Below, piece after piece: positions 16,551 through 25,265 of a DNA stretch of 34,616 bases. Source of the stretch: CAZBYL01 sp964496275 (GTDB taxonomy: Bacteria > Synergistota > Synergistia > Synergistales > Synergistaceae); NCBI GenBank assembly GCA_964496275.1, contig CAZBYL010000023.1, positions 1 to 34,616 of the forward strand, in the 5' to 3' direction. The notes beneath the pieces were generated by a model. That model worked only from the letters and a program-made list of their open reading frames with translations, searched no databases and was not told where the DNA came from. Both the position numbers and the translations under genes were made by a program. Numbering within the stretch: the first letter of the stretch is position 1; each line of letters begins with the position of its first letter.

Positions 16551-16613
16551 TATCAGACGGAGCTATATTTGTCTGTTTTTTTTCAGTATGCAAAAAAATA
16601 GACCTTAATTTAC

Positions 16614-16642
16614 TTGCTCATCAAAGAGTTGCCATTTATAAT
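16614..16642 (+). promoter_or_regulatory. Probable ileS promoter
   Basis: TTGCTC (16614-16619), a 17-nt spacer and a perfect TATAAT (16637-16642) lie about 70 nt before the ileS ATG. No T-box leader motif is visible between them and the gene. Confidence 0.5.
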
Positions 16643-16710
16643 ATAGAAATTGTGCATTGTGAACTAAAGTCCTGCATTGGGGTTTTCAAAGTATATAGGA
16701 GGTTACATAT

Positions 16711-19491
16711 ATGGCTAATGACTACAAGGATACACTATTTCTCCCGCAGACATCTTTTCCGATGCGGGCAAACCTCGCTCAGAGAGAGCCTGACTTTCTG
16801 AAGTTCTGGAGCGATATGGATCTTTATGGGGAACTCAAAAAAAAGAACAAGGATAAACCGTCCTTCATACTCCACGACGGGCCTCCATATGCTAATGCCA
16901 GCATACACATCGGAACCGCAACGAATAAAATCCTAAAAGATTTTGTCGTAAAGTACAAGTGGCAGCGCGGATATTTTGCACCGTTTGTTCCCGGATATGA
17001 CACACACGGATTGCCCATAGAGCTTAAGGTTCTTAAGGAGCAGGGAATAGACAGAGATAAGATTACTCCCGTTGAACTGCGCGAGAAATGCGCCGCTTAT
17101 GCAAAAAGCTTTGCCGACATTCAGACGGGCCAGTTTAAGCGTCTCGGAGTCATCGGTGACTGGGAGCATCCGTACATGACATTGGTTCCCGCATATGAAG
17201 CAACGCAGATTGACGGCTTCGCCGAAATGGTTGACAAGGGCTACGTCTACAAAGGACGCAAGTCCATATACTGGTGCACAGATTGTCAGACGGCGCTTGC
17301 TGCGGCAGAGATAGAGTATTCGGATGAAACCTCACCGTCAATATTCGTCGCATATCAGTACGACGATGCGATAAGACTCTTCCCCGAGCTTAAGGGAAAA
17401 GACGTCAACGTAATAATCTGGACTACAACCCCGTGGACGCTTCCCGCATCTATGGCAATCTCACTCCACCCCCGTTATGATTACGGTTTTTATGAAGTGG
17501 GAGACAAAGTTTACTTGATAGCACAGGGGCTCAAAGACGAAGTATCTAAAGCGACGGGGCTCTCCTTCGGAGAACCTATTGTGTCGTGCAAGGGGGTTCA
17601 GCTTGAGAACAGCATTGCAATGCACCCCTTCTATGACAGAGAAACGCCTCTCGTCCTTGCCGATTATGTTACGCTCGATTCCGGTACAGGCTGCGTTCAT
17701 ACTGCCCCGGGACATGGCACCGACGACTATGAAACAGGCGTACGTTACGGCATAGATATATACAACCCTGTTGACGAGACCGGTCACTACTATCAGGATA
17801 CCCCACTCTTTGCGGGACTCTCTTTGGCGGAAGGCGAGAAAAAAGTATTCGAACTGCTCACGGAATCCAAAAGACTTCTCGGGGTGGAGAAAATCACTCA
17901 CTCATACCCGCACTGCTGGCGCTGCAAGAAGCCTGTCATATTCCGTGCGACTGAGCAGTGGTTTGTATCTGTAGCAGATTTTAGGGAAGAATCCCTAAAG
18001 TGCATAGACGAAGTTCAGTGGGTACCGGATTGGGGTAAAGACCGTATCAGCAACATGGTGAAGGATCGTTCGGACTGGTGTATCAGCCGTCAGAGAACGT
18101 GGGGAGTTCCCATTCCCGCATTTTACTGCAAAGACTGCGGCGAGGTCATTCTCACGGGCGACCGTGTACGCCGTGTAGCGGATAAAATCCGTCAGAACGG
18201 CAGCAACTGCTGGTGGACCATGGAGCCTGAAGAGCTCGTGGGCGATCTTGCTGTGTGCCCGAAGTGCGGAAGCCATAACCTCCGCAAAGATGAGGACATC
18301 ATGGACGTGTGGTTTGACTCCGGTACGAGCCACACCGCAGTCTTGAACAACTGGGAAGACCTTAGATGGCCGGCAGACCTCTACCTTGAGGGCAGCGACC
18401 AGCACAGAGGTTGGTTCCAGACATCGCTGCTTAACAGCGTGGCCACAAAGGGAACTGCGCCTTACAAAACAGTTCTTACGCACGGATTCATAATGGCCGG
18501 CGACGGACGCAAAATGTCAAAATCTCTCGGTAATGTTATGACCCCGGAGAAAATCAGCGATAAAAACGGTGCGGATATATTGCGTCTGTGGGTTGCATCG
18601 TCGGATTACAGAGGGGATGTCAGAATTTCACAGGAAATATTTGACAACCTCATCGAGTCATACAGAAGAATAAGAAATACAGCCAGATTCCTGCTGGCAA
18701 ACCTTAAGGGATTTGACCCGGCAAAGGACATCATTGCTCACAGCGAACTTTCACAGATAGACCAATATATAATGCTGAAGCTGGAAAAGCTGCGCAGCAG
18801 AGTGACCGCAGGGCTTGACGAGTATGAGTTCCATCAGCCGATGACGCTGATTCACCAGTTCTGCGACAATGAACTGAGTTCGTTCTACATTGACGTCAGT
18901 AAGGATACTCTGTATGCCGAGTCTGAACACTCTCGCAGCCGCAGGTCCATTCGCACAGTTATGTGGACGGTCTTGAAGACTATGACTCAGATGATGTCTC
19001 CTGTTCTTTCGTTTACATCTGAAGAAATTTGGCAGCAGATGAGAGAGATGGATCCAAGCCTCCCGAAGAGTGTGTTGCTGACAGATTGGCCTGAATCTCT
19101 GAGCGAAGGAATCGACCCCTCCGTTGAGTCTTTGTGGGATACCGCGATGAACGCAAGACAGGCCGCACTGAGAGGACTTGAATCAGCTCGCGGAAAGGGT
19201 ATCATCGGACATCCGCTTGATGCTCATGTCCAGCTTGTTCTCGGAGATGCTTACTCTGTTCTTGCCGATAAAATCTCGGACAGCACATGGGAGACGGTTC
19301 TCATCGTATCATCCTGCAACGTTGTTTCGGAAATAAAGGATGCCGAAGTTGTTTACAATGATGAAACGACCGGTATCACAGTGGGTGTTACAAAATCCAA
19401 AGATGAGAAGTGCCCGCGCTGCTGGAAAAAACGTCATGAAGTTGCAGAAAACGGTATCTGCAACCGCTGCAGAGATGTCCTTGGCAAATAA
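16711..19491 (+). CDS. ileS: Isoleucine-tRNA ligase, HIGT variant of the HIGH motif
   Basis: IleRS charges tRNA-Ile and edits valine. The 926-residue length is normal for the bacterial type. In order it shows the first class I signature at residues 66-69, reading HIGT instead of HIGH (PYANASIHIGTATNKILKD). The CP1 editing domain follows, with TTTPWTLPAS and HTAPGHGTDDY. KMSKS is intact at 601-605. A C-terminal zinc finger (CPRCWKK ... CNRC) matches the zinc-bearing IleRS1 type. The ATG at 16711 has AGGAGG upstream. A terminator hairpin lies 25 nt after the stop, so ileS may be transcribed largely alone. Confidence 0.96.
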   Translation: MANDYKDTLFLPQTSFPMRANLAQREPDFLKFWSDMDLYGELKKKNKDKPSFILHDGPPYANASIHIGTATNKILKDFVVKYKWQRGYFAPFVPGYDTHGLPIELKVLKEQGIDRDKITPVELREKCAAYAKSFADIQTGQFKRLGVIGDWEHPYMTLVPAYEATQIDGFAEMVDKGYVYKGRKSIYWCTDCQTALAAAEIEYSDETSPSIFVAYQYDDAIRLFPELKGKDVNVIIWTTTPWTLPASMAISLHPRYDYGFYEVGDKVYLIAQGLKDEVSKATGLSFGEPIVSCKGVQLENSIAMHPFYDRETPLVLADYVTLDSGTGCVHTAPGHGTDDYETGVRYGIDIYNPVDETGHYYQDTPLFAGLSLAEGEKKVFELLTESKRLLGVEKITHSYPHCWRCKKPVIFRATEQWFVSVADFREESLKCIDEVQWVPDWGKDRISNMVKDRSDWCISRQRTWGVPIPAFYCKDCGEVILTGDRVRRVADKIRQNGSNCWWTMEPEELVGDLAVCPKCGSHNLRKDEDIMDVWFDSGTSHTAVLNNWEDLRWPADLYLEGSDQHRGWFQTSLLNSVATKGTAPYKTVLTHGFIMAGDGRKMSKSLGNVMTPEKISDKNGADILRLWVASSDYRGDVRISQEIFDNLIESYRRIRNTARFLLANLKGFDPAKDIIAHSELSQIDQYIMLKLEKLRSRVTAGLDEYEFHQPMTLIHQFCDNELSSFYIDVSKDTLYAESEHSRSRRSIRTVMWTVLKTMTQMMSPVLSFTSEEIWQQMREMDPSLPKSVLLTDWPESLSEGIDPSVESLWDTAMNARQAALRGLESARGKGIIGHPLDAHVQLVLGDAYSVLADKISDSTWETVLIVSSCNVVSEIKDAEVVYNDETTGITVGVTKSKDEKCPRCWKKRHEVAENGICNRCRDVLGK

Positions 19492-19516
19492 CACGGGAAA
19501 AGAAATTACGACAGCG

Positions 19517-19545
19517 GGGGAGAGGGAGACCTCTTCCCTGTTTTT
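19517..19545 (+). terminator. Terminator-like hairpin between ileS and rluD
   Basis: GGGGAGAGG (19517-19525), loop GAGA and CCTCTTCCC (19530-19538) form a 9-bp stem with one G-U pair, followed by TGTTTTTC. It argues that the pseudouridine synthase starts downstream of here and not inside ileS. Confidence 0.7.
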
Positions 19546-19570
19546 CTGTGCCGACGAGACTTCCGACAAA

Positions 19571-20506
19571 ATGGTCGATACGTTGCAGAGTTTTGTTATG
19601 CCTGAGGAGATGGACGGACATAGGCTCGATTTTGCTGTTTCCAGACTTATGGGGATCAGCCGAGTTTTTGCTCAGAAACTCATAAAGGAGGGCAACGTTC
19701 AATTTGTTCAGACCCGCAGAGTGAAGCCTTCGATGAAGGTTTGTACATCGGATGCTATAACAGTGAATGTCCCTCCGCTGGAAACTCTTGACCTTGAACC
19801 CAAAGATGTGCCTTTTGAAGTTGTGTATTCGGATGTCGATGTGATAGTAATCAATAAACCGGCCGGCCTTGTCGTACACCCCGCACCCGGACATTGGGAC
19901 TATACGCTGGTCCACGGATTGCTATACAGATTCCCCGATTTGGGCAGTCTTAACGGAGTAAAACGTCCGGGAATTGTACATAGGTTGGATGCAACAACTT
20001 CGGGTCTCATGGTTGTTGCCCGCAATGGGCTTGCGCAGGAAGGTCTGTTTCGTGATTTTAAGGCAAGAAGAGTTGATAAGGAATATCTTGCTCTATGCTA
20101 CGGCACTCCGCCATCATCGGTAGGTGAGATACATTACCCGATCGGAAGAGACCCGTATAACAGGCTCAGAATGTCCGTCCAAGAGGACGGGCGGGAGTCT
20201 TGGACGGATTTTAATGTTCTTTGGAGCAGCGGTGAATATTCGTTGGTAAAATGCAGACTGCATTCGGGACGCACTCACCAGATCAGAGTTCACATGCAGG
20301 CCATCAAGTGCCCGCTTGTGGGAGATAGACTGTACGCCCCGTCAAGGAAATCTCCTTTTGGAGAGGAAAGGGTATTTCTGCACTCATGGAGACTCGGATT
20401 CAAACACCCGCGCACAGGTGAATTTCTCTCGTTTACTAAAATTTTACCCGACGAGCTCAGCTCTTTTCTGTCAGGAATTTCTCCCAAAAGGAACTTTTGC
20501 CGATAA
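19571..20506 (+). CDS. RluA/RluD family ribosomal pseudouridine synthase
   Basis: The protein (311 residues from ATG 19571) isomerises uridine to pseudouridine in RNA, most likely 23S rRNA. An S4 RNA-binding domain covers about 15-75 (GHRLDFAVSRLMGISR ... QKLIKEGNV). The catalytic domain follows, with IVHRLDATTSGLMVVA holding the essential Asp, KEYLALC, and a C-terminal RTHQIRVHMQ. The S4 domain points to an RluD-like enzyme, but the target uridines cannot be read, so no symbol is given. Start choice is uncertain. ATG 19571 and ATG 19598 both fit the family, while a longer frame from 19475 would run through the terminator hairpin. The last 50 bp overlap the 3' end of the convergent rqcH. Confidence 0.88.
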   Translation: MVDTLQSFVMPEEMDGHRLDFAVSRLMGISRVFAQKLIKEGNVQFVQTRRVKPSMKVCTSDAITVNVPPLETLDLEPKDVPFEVVYSDVDVIVINKPAGLVVHPAPGHWDYTLVHGLLYRFPDLGSLNGVKRPGIVHRLDATTSGLMVVARNGLAQEGLFRDFKARRVDKEYLALCYGTPPSSVGEIHYPIGRDPYNRLRMSVQEDGRESWTDFNVLWSSGEYSLVKCRLHSGRTHQIRVHMQAIKCPLVGDRLYAPSRKSPFGEERVFLHSWRLGFKHPRTGEFLSFTKILPDELSSFLSGISPKRNFCR

Positions 20507-22109
20507 TAGACTTGAATTCTTTGTATGTTACACTTGCAATACTGCCCTTGATAGGACTTACGTATCTTTTTTCAGTATAATCCACCCTTATATTCTCGTC
20601 CTCGCCGGATTTGCTGTAATACGCCGCAAGCGAAGAACAGAAATCTATCATCTCTGATCGAACGGTGTCGTCGGGGGTGTTCTTGAATCTTAATACAACA
20701 TGCGCTCCCGGGATCCCCTGTGCGTGGAACCACACATCGTTCGGCGCGGCATACTTAAATGTGACATATCTGTTGCCCTTAGCCGATAATCCCGCAAATA
20801 CGATAGAGTGTTCAAATTCAAAGCGTTTATGCGGCGGAAGCTTGGTCTCATTTTTCTGCCTTGTTCTTCTCTGCGGAGTACGTTTGGCAAGCCCGAGTTC
20901 GTCCTCAATCATTGTTATTGACTCGTTATCGTCACTGCGCATTGCCAGCATAAGCTCTTCCTGCAAACATTCCTTTTCGGTTTTGACACTTTCAAGCAAA
21001 ACTTTTGCGCGCTCCTGAGCGGAGACTATTTTTTTATACTTGGCGAAAAAGGCTGCGGCATTCTGCGACGGCGTTATGGAAGGGTTTAGTTTGACCTCGA
21101 CACTCTCTTCCGTTCCGTCCGAAGAATAAAAAGAGAGATTCGCCGATGATGCGCCCTTTTTTATATTCCAAAGATTTGCCATTATGGCCTCTCCGTATAT
21201 TTTGTACAGATTGGGCTGTTCTTTGTATAAAAGGTGTTCAATGTCAAGGCTCTGCTTTTCTCGTCTGCTGATTTCCTTGTCGTAATACTCCGCGATTTTC
21301 TTTTTTCTGGATGCCGTTGAAACGTTAAGCAACGGTTCCAGAGCTATTTTGACTGACATGTCCTGAAGAGACGGGAAAAAAAGCGTATCGACGCTTAAGT
21401 GTGTCGGCAGAACTGTAAAGTAATTCCCAATTTTTATCGGTCTCATTTTCGCGATAGTGTTGTTTCCGTAGAATTTACTTAGAATATACATCTTTTCGTC
21501 AGGTGATTTGTCCGATATAAAATTCATAAATTTTTTACCGAATCCCGCGATATTTGCGGCTGTCACGGCAGAAGGTGATTCCAGCCAGCTTTCAAGTGAT
21601 ATCCCGGGGAATTCAGGAGGAAGCACGTAGGCCTGCCCGGGCAGGACTGAACGGAATGGATTATCTGCAGGGTGGATGTGTTTTGCCGTTTCAATAATAT
21701 TCATATCCTCATCTGTTATGAGAATATTTGCATAACGTTCTACCAATTCAATGATAATTTTTCTGGTATTGGTAAATCCCGCACCCACGGTTTTTTTGAA
21801 ATTTAAAGCAATAATTCTGTCCCTGCGGATGTGCTCCGCGTTTATAAATTCAGTTCCTGCGATGTAGCTTTTTGCCGCTCCGGTAATTGTAGGAACCTGT
21901 TTTGCCGCAGATAACAGCGCTCTCCTGTTTTCTTCCGTTATAAAGGCCAGCCCGCAACTTTGAGACCCCCATGACAACATAAGAAAATTATTACCCGAAA
22001 AGCTCAGAACCAGCCAACTATCTCCGCCGTCTACTTTCTGCACCTTACGAAGTCCGCGTTCGTTGATCATCTTACTCCACGCCCAAACCAGTTCCGCTCC
22101 GTATGCCAT
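20457..22109 (-). CDS. rqcH: NFACT family protein, RqcH/FbpA type
   Basis: RqcH binds obstructed 50S subunits carrying a nascent chain and tRNA and directs alanine tailing so that the stalled peptide is degraded. Family members were also named FbpA for fibronectin binding. The ~550-residue protein has an NFACT-N domain (about 1-200) with the functional DR pair in IRRDRII. A helix-hairpin-helix region follows, then a coiled-coil middle (about 290-410) and the NFACT-R domain at the C-terminus (NDVWFHAQGIPGAHVVLR). ATG 22109 is chosen because AGGTG lies 9 nt upstream; a GTG at 22121 would overlap that site. Its 3' end overlaps rluD by 50 bp on the opposite strand, and it is divergent from metK. 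Confidence 0.9.
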   Translation of the reverse strand: MAYGAELVWAWSKMINERGLRKVQKVDGGDSWLVLSFSGNNFLMLSWGSQSCGLAFITEENRRALLSAAKQVPTITGAAKSYIAGTEFINAEHIRRDRIIALNFKKTVGAGFTNTRKIIIELVERYANILITDEDMNIIETAKHIHPADNPFRSVLPGQAYVLPPEFPGISLESWLESPSAVTAANIAGFGKKFMNFISDKSPDEKMYILSKFYGNNTIAKMRPIKIGNYFTVLPTHLSVDTLFFPSLQDMSVKIALEPLLNVSTASRKKKIAEYYDKEISRREKQSLDIEHLLYKEQPNLYKIYGEAIMANLWNIKKGASSANLSFYSSDGTEESVEVKLNPSITPSQNAAAFFAKYKKIVSAQERAKVLLESVKTEKECLQEELMLAMRSDDNESITMIEDELGLAKRTPQRRTRQKNETKLPPHKRFEFEHSIVFAGLSAKGNRYVTFKYAAPNDVWFHAQGIPGAHVVLRFKNTPDDTVRSEMIDFCSSLAAYYSKSGEDENIRVDYTEKRYVSPIKGSIASVTYKEFKSIIGKSSFWEKFLTEKS

Positions 22110-22199
22110 GATAAGATACACCTACTTTTCCGTATTATGACGCTAATTATACAGCCAATACAGTGTAAGTTATTTGGGACAATAAGTGATTTTACACGC

Positions 22200-22228
22200 T
22201 GTACATAAACATTTTTTAGGGTTAGAAT
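22200..22228 (+). promoter_or_regulatory. Probable metK promoter
   Basis: TGTACA (22200-22205), a 17-nt spacer and TAGAAT (22223-22228) lie 47 nt before the metK ATG. The 150-nt rqcH/metK gap shows no SAM-I riboswitch core. Confidence 0.45.
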
Positions 22229-22275
22229 CAATGCTGTTGTGAATACACAGCACAAATTATATGGAGGTGTTTGAA

Positions 22276-23478
22276 ATGAGCAAAGAACGGTACCTTATTT
22301 CGTCTGAATCGGTGACGGAGGGACATCCTGACAAACTCGCAGATCAAATATCCGACGCGGTTCTGGACGCGATACTTGAAGCGGATCCGGTTGGACGTGT
22401 TGCCTGCGAGACTCTTGTCAGCACGGGACTTGTTGTTGTGGCGGGAGAAATCAGCACAAGCTGCTACGTGGATATCCCCAAAATAGCGAGGGACACAATC
22501 AAGGAAGTTGGCTATACGAGAGCCAAGTATGGTTTTGACGGAGATACCTGTGCCGTACTTACGGCAATCGACGAACAGTCAAACGATATCAAGATCGGTG
22601 TTGACAAAGCGAAAGAATCAAGAGAGCTTTCAAATGACGAGATTGATCAGATAGGTGCGGGCGACCAGGGGCTTATGGTGGGTTATGCTTGTGACGAGAC
22701 AGAAGAGCTTATGCCTATGCCGATATCGCTCGCTCACAAACTTACACGCAAGCTTTCAGAGGTGCGCAAAAATAAAACGGTTCCGTATCTCAGACCGGAC
22801 GGGAAAAGCCAGGTTACGGTAGAGTATGTTGACGGACGCCCTGTCAGAGTTGACACTGTTGTAATAAGCACCCAGCACCACCCACTTACATCGCAGGAAC
22901 AGATTGAAGCGGATATCATAAAATATGTTATAGAGCCCGTTATTCCGGCTGAACTTATAAAGGATAAGCCCCGTATTCTTGTCAACCCGACAGGACGCTT
23001 TGTCATAGGCGGCCCCCAGGCTGACAGCGGCCTCACAGGGCGTAAGATAATAGTCGACACATACGGCGGAGCTGTCCCCCACGGCGGCGGAGCTTTCTCC
23101 GGCAAAGATCCTACGAAAGTAGACAGATCCGGTGCATATATGGCGCGTTACGCAGCGAAAAACGTTGTTGCAGCAGGGCTGGCGTCAGCATGCCAGATAC
23201 AGGTCGCATATGCTATCGGTGTCGCAAAGCCGGTCTCAATCATGGTTGAGACATTTGGCACAGGTAAAATTTCGGATGAGAACATTACTGCTCTCTTAAG
23301 AGAATTTTTTGATTTCAGACCCGCAGCAATTATAAGAGATCTTGAACTGAGAAAACCGCAGTATAAACGCATTGCGGCATACGGACACATGGGGCGCATA
23401 GATGTCTCTCCCATGCCAGCATGGGAGCGTACCGATAAAGCAGAAATTCTAAAAACGGCTGCCGCGAAGTATCTTTAA
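22276..23478 (+). CDS. metK: S-adenosylmethionine synthetase MetK
   Basis: MetK makes S-adenosylmethionine from methionine and ATP. The 400-residue protein has the conserved start SESVTEGHPDKLADQISDA, the GAGDQGLMVGYA motif, and the phosphate-binding GGGAFSGKDPTKVDRS. Length and motifs are complete. The ATG at 22276 is preferred: GGAGGTG at 22263-22269 is its ribosome binding site, so the ATG at 22261 in the same frame lies in front of that site. It appears monocistronic, with its own promoter and a strong terminator. Confidence 0.97.
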   Translation: MSKERYLISSESVTEGHPDKLADQISDAVLDAILEADPVGRVACETLVSTGLVVVAGEISTSCYVDIPKIARDTIKEVGYTRAKYGFDGDTCAVLTAIDEQSNDIKIGVDKAKESRELSNDEIDQIGAGDQGLMVGYACDETEELMPMPISLAHKLTRKLSEVRKNKTVPYLRPDGKSQVTVEYVDGRPVRVDTVVISTQHHPLTSQEQIEADIIKYVIEPVIPAELIKDKPRILVNPTGRFVIGGPQADSGLTGRKIIVDTYGGAVPHGGGAFSGKDPTKVDRSGAYMARYAAKNVVAAGLASACQIQVAYAIGVAKPVSIMVETFGTGKISDENITALLREFFDFRPAAIIRDLELRKPQYKRIAAYGHMGRIDVSPMPAWERTDKAEILKTAAAKYL

Positions 23479-23488
23479 TTACAGAATA

Positions 23489-23523
23489 ATCAGGGTCTTC
23501 CACGAGCAGACCCTGATTTTTTT
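23489..23523 (+). terminator. Intrinsic terminator after metK
   Basis: ATCAGGGTCT and AGACCCTGAT form a perfect 10-bp stem around a 9-nt loop, followed by a run of seven T residues (23517-23523). Confidence 0.92.
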
Positions 23524-23531
23524 ATTGCCGC

Positions 23532-24233
23532 ATGAATATGTTGATTAAAAAAAGTATAATGTTTGCATCTCACATGCTATGGCCTATTGCTTGCCCCGTG
23601 TGCGGAAGAATAGGTGTGTCGCACTGTCATGCTTGCATAGAGGGCGTGTTTGACCCTTTGCCCGTGTTTTGCCTTGAATGCGGCGGGGTATATGATTCAA
23701 AATGTTGCTATTCTTCCTCACCGGCGTACGCTGTTGCCCCGCATGAGGGGGTAGCGAGAACATTTCTCCTAAATTTAAAATATCGCAATGTACGTGATCT
23801 CGGCGTCCCGATGGGGCGCATGATGGCTGGATGCCGAACCGATATAAAGGCTGATGCAATACTGCCAATACCATTGCACAGAGATAGTGCAAGAGAGTAT
23901 AACCAGACCGACTTGCTTGCTCTTGGACTGAGTGATGTGTTAGATATTAAAACATTGCCCGAAGCGTTAAACTGGAATTTTGATGTGGGCAGGCAGACAT
24001 CCCGACACGGGCGAGAACGCAAATCTTTGCCTGCGGATTCGTTTTTTGCCTCTTGTGATTTAAACGGGGTGAGAGTAATAATAGTAGATGATGTTTATAC
24101 CACAGGCGGAACGGCGCGGGCTGCAAAGGCTGCCGTAGAAAGAGCAGGAGGCACTGTGGAGGCTGCTTTTTTCTGGTCAAGAAGAATTACATTAAACGAA
24201 AGCACTATTTCGTGGAATGGCATAGAAGAATAG
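23532..24233 (+). CDS. ComF family phosphoribosyltransferase-like protein
   Basis: A 233-residue ComF-type protein. It has an N-terminal cysteine-rich zinc region (CPVCGR ... CHAC, then CLECGG ... KCC) and a C-terminal PRTase fold with the PRPP-binding loop VIIVDDVYTTGGTARAA. The family motif RQTSRHGRERK is also present. ComF proteins support DNA uptake in naturally competent bacteria (GntX/ComFC), with unclear chemistry; many genomes keep one without known competence. No other com genes are in the window. The start is uncertain, since ATG 23532 and ATG 23538 both lack a clear ribosome binding site. It is 57 nt upstream of pfkA. Confidence 0.85.
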   Translation: MNMLIKKSIMFASHMLWPIACPVCGRIGVSHCHACIEGVFDPLPVFCLECGGVYDSKCCYSSSPAYAVAPHEGVARTFLLNLKYRNVRDLGVPMGRMMAGCRTDIKADAILPIPLHRDSAREYNQTDLLALGLSDVLDIKTLPEALNWNFDVGRQTSRHGRERKSLPADSFFASCDLNGVRVIIVDDVYTTGGTARAAKAAVERAGGTVEAAFFWSRRITLNESTISWNGIEE

Positions 24234-24289
24234 ATTGCACATTTTACGATAATCAACTTACATTTATAAGTATTGAAGGTGGACGCACA

Positions 24290-25252
24290 ATGCTCAAAAC
24301 AATCGCAGTTCTGACCAGCGGCGGAGACTCTCCCGGAATGAATGCCGCTATTCGTGCCGTAACGCGAACGGCGTTATATCACGGCATCCAGGTTATTGGT
24401 ATCAGACGTGGCTACGAAGGCCTTCTCGATGGGGATTTTGTCCCTATGACAAGAAGCTCCGTAGGTGGAATATTACTGCGAGGCGGCACCATCCTGCGCA
24501 CTGCCCGCTGTCCGGAGTTTATGCGCCCGGAAGGTGTCAACGCAGGCGTTACAAAACTTAGAGAGAACGATATAGACGCACTTGTCGTTATCGGTGGAGA
24601 CGGTTCCTTCAGAGGGGCTCAGCAGCTTCATGAAAGAGGTTTTTTGGTGGCCGGAATTCCGGGAACCATTGACAACGACATGGCCGGTACTGATTGCACC
24701 GTAGGCTTTGACACGGCGTGCAATACGGCGCTCGAATGTATAAGTAAACTGAGAGATACTGCTTCCAGTCACGACAGAATGTTTATTGTTGAGGTAATGG
24801 GAAGAAACGCGGGATTTCTTGCTTTGGAGACGGGGGTGGCTTGCGGAGCCGAATTTGTCCTTGTTCCTGAAATACCGGTAGACTTAAATGTTATATGCAA
24901 GAAGATTCACGAAGCTAAGGAAAGAGGTAAAACGCACTCCTTTATTATTCTGGCCGAGGGAGTTATGTCAGCGTCAGAACTTGCTTCTAAGCTGCGTCAA
25001 ATATCTGACTATGATCCGAGGATAGTTGTTCTCGGGCACTTGCAGAGGGGCGGAGCTCCTTCGTGTTTTGACACTGTTCTTGCCTCCAAACTCGGACTTG
25101 CAGCCATTGAGACTCTCATAAGGGGGGATCGGGGAATGATGGTAGGACGAATATCCGGAGAAATCGTATCGTCTCCTCTTCCGACTGCGTGGGAGAATCG
25201 CCGCCCGCTTGATAAAGACATGCTCGAACTTATGGAAACGCTGAGCATATAG
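24290..25252 (+). CDS. pfkA: ATP-dependent 6-phosphofructokinase
   Basis: PfkA phosphorylates fructose 6-phosphate in glycolysis. The 320-residue length equals that of bacterial PfkA. Visible motifs are the ATP loop LTSGGDSPGMNAAIR, GGDGS (102-106) and GTIDNDMAGTD with catalytic D128. The glycine after GGD corresponds to the ATP-using form, whereas PPi-dependent enzymes carry Asp there. The effector/substrate regions MGRNAGFLA and LGHLQRGG are intact. GAAGGTGG (24275-24282) sets the ATG at 24290; a longer frame overlaps comF without a site. The D-glutamate cyclase-like gene follows after 13 nt. Confidence 0.95.
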   Translation: MLKTIAVLTSGGDSPGMNAAIRAVTRTALYHGIQVIGIRRGYEGLLDGDFVPMTRSSVGGILLRGGTILRTARCPEFMRPEGVNAGVTKLRENDIDALVVIGGDGSFRGAQQLHERGFLVAGIPGTIDNDMAGTDCTVGFDTACNTALECISKLRDTASSHDRMFIVEVMGRNAGFLALETGVACGAEFVLVPEIPVDLNVICKKIHEAKERGKTHSFIILAEGVMSASELASKLRQISDYDPRIVVLGHLQRGGAPSCFDTVLASKLGLAAIETLIRGDRGMMVGRISGEIVSSPLPTAWENRRPLDKDMLELMETLSI

Positions 25253-25265
25253 CGGTGCGCTTATA

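Noticed and set aside
16102..16608. 168-codon plus-strand frame opposite dgkA
   Set aside because: The minus strand encodes a clear DgkA with its catalytic motif and normal length. The plus frame starts in a terminator and has no domain.
16500..16710. T-box leader upstream of ileS
   Set aside because: The conserved T-box sequence (AGGGTGG-type) and its terminator helix are absent. Only promoter-like hexamers are seen.
22122..22275. SAM riboswitch upstream of metK
   Set aside because: The 150-nt gap lacks the conserved SAM-I core and any terminator/antiterminator pair. It reads as a simple promoter region.
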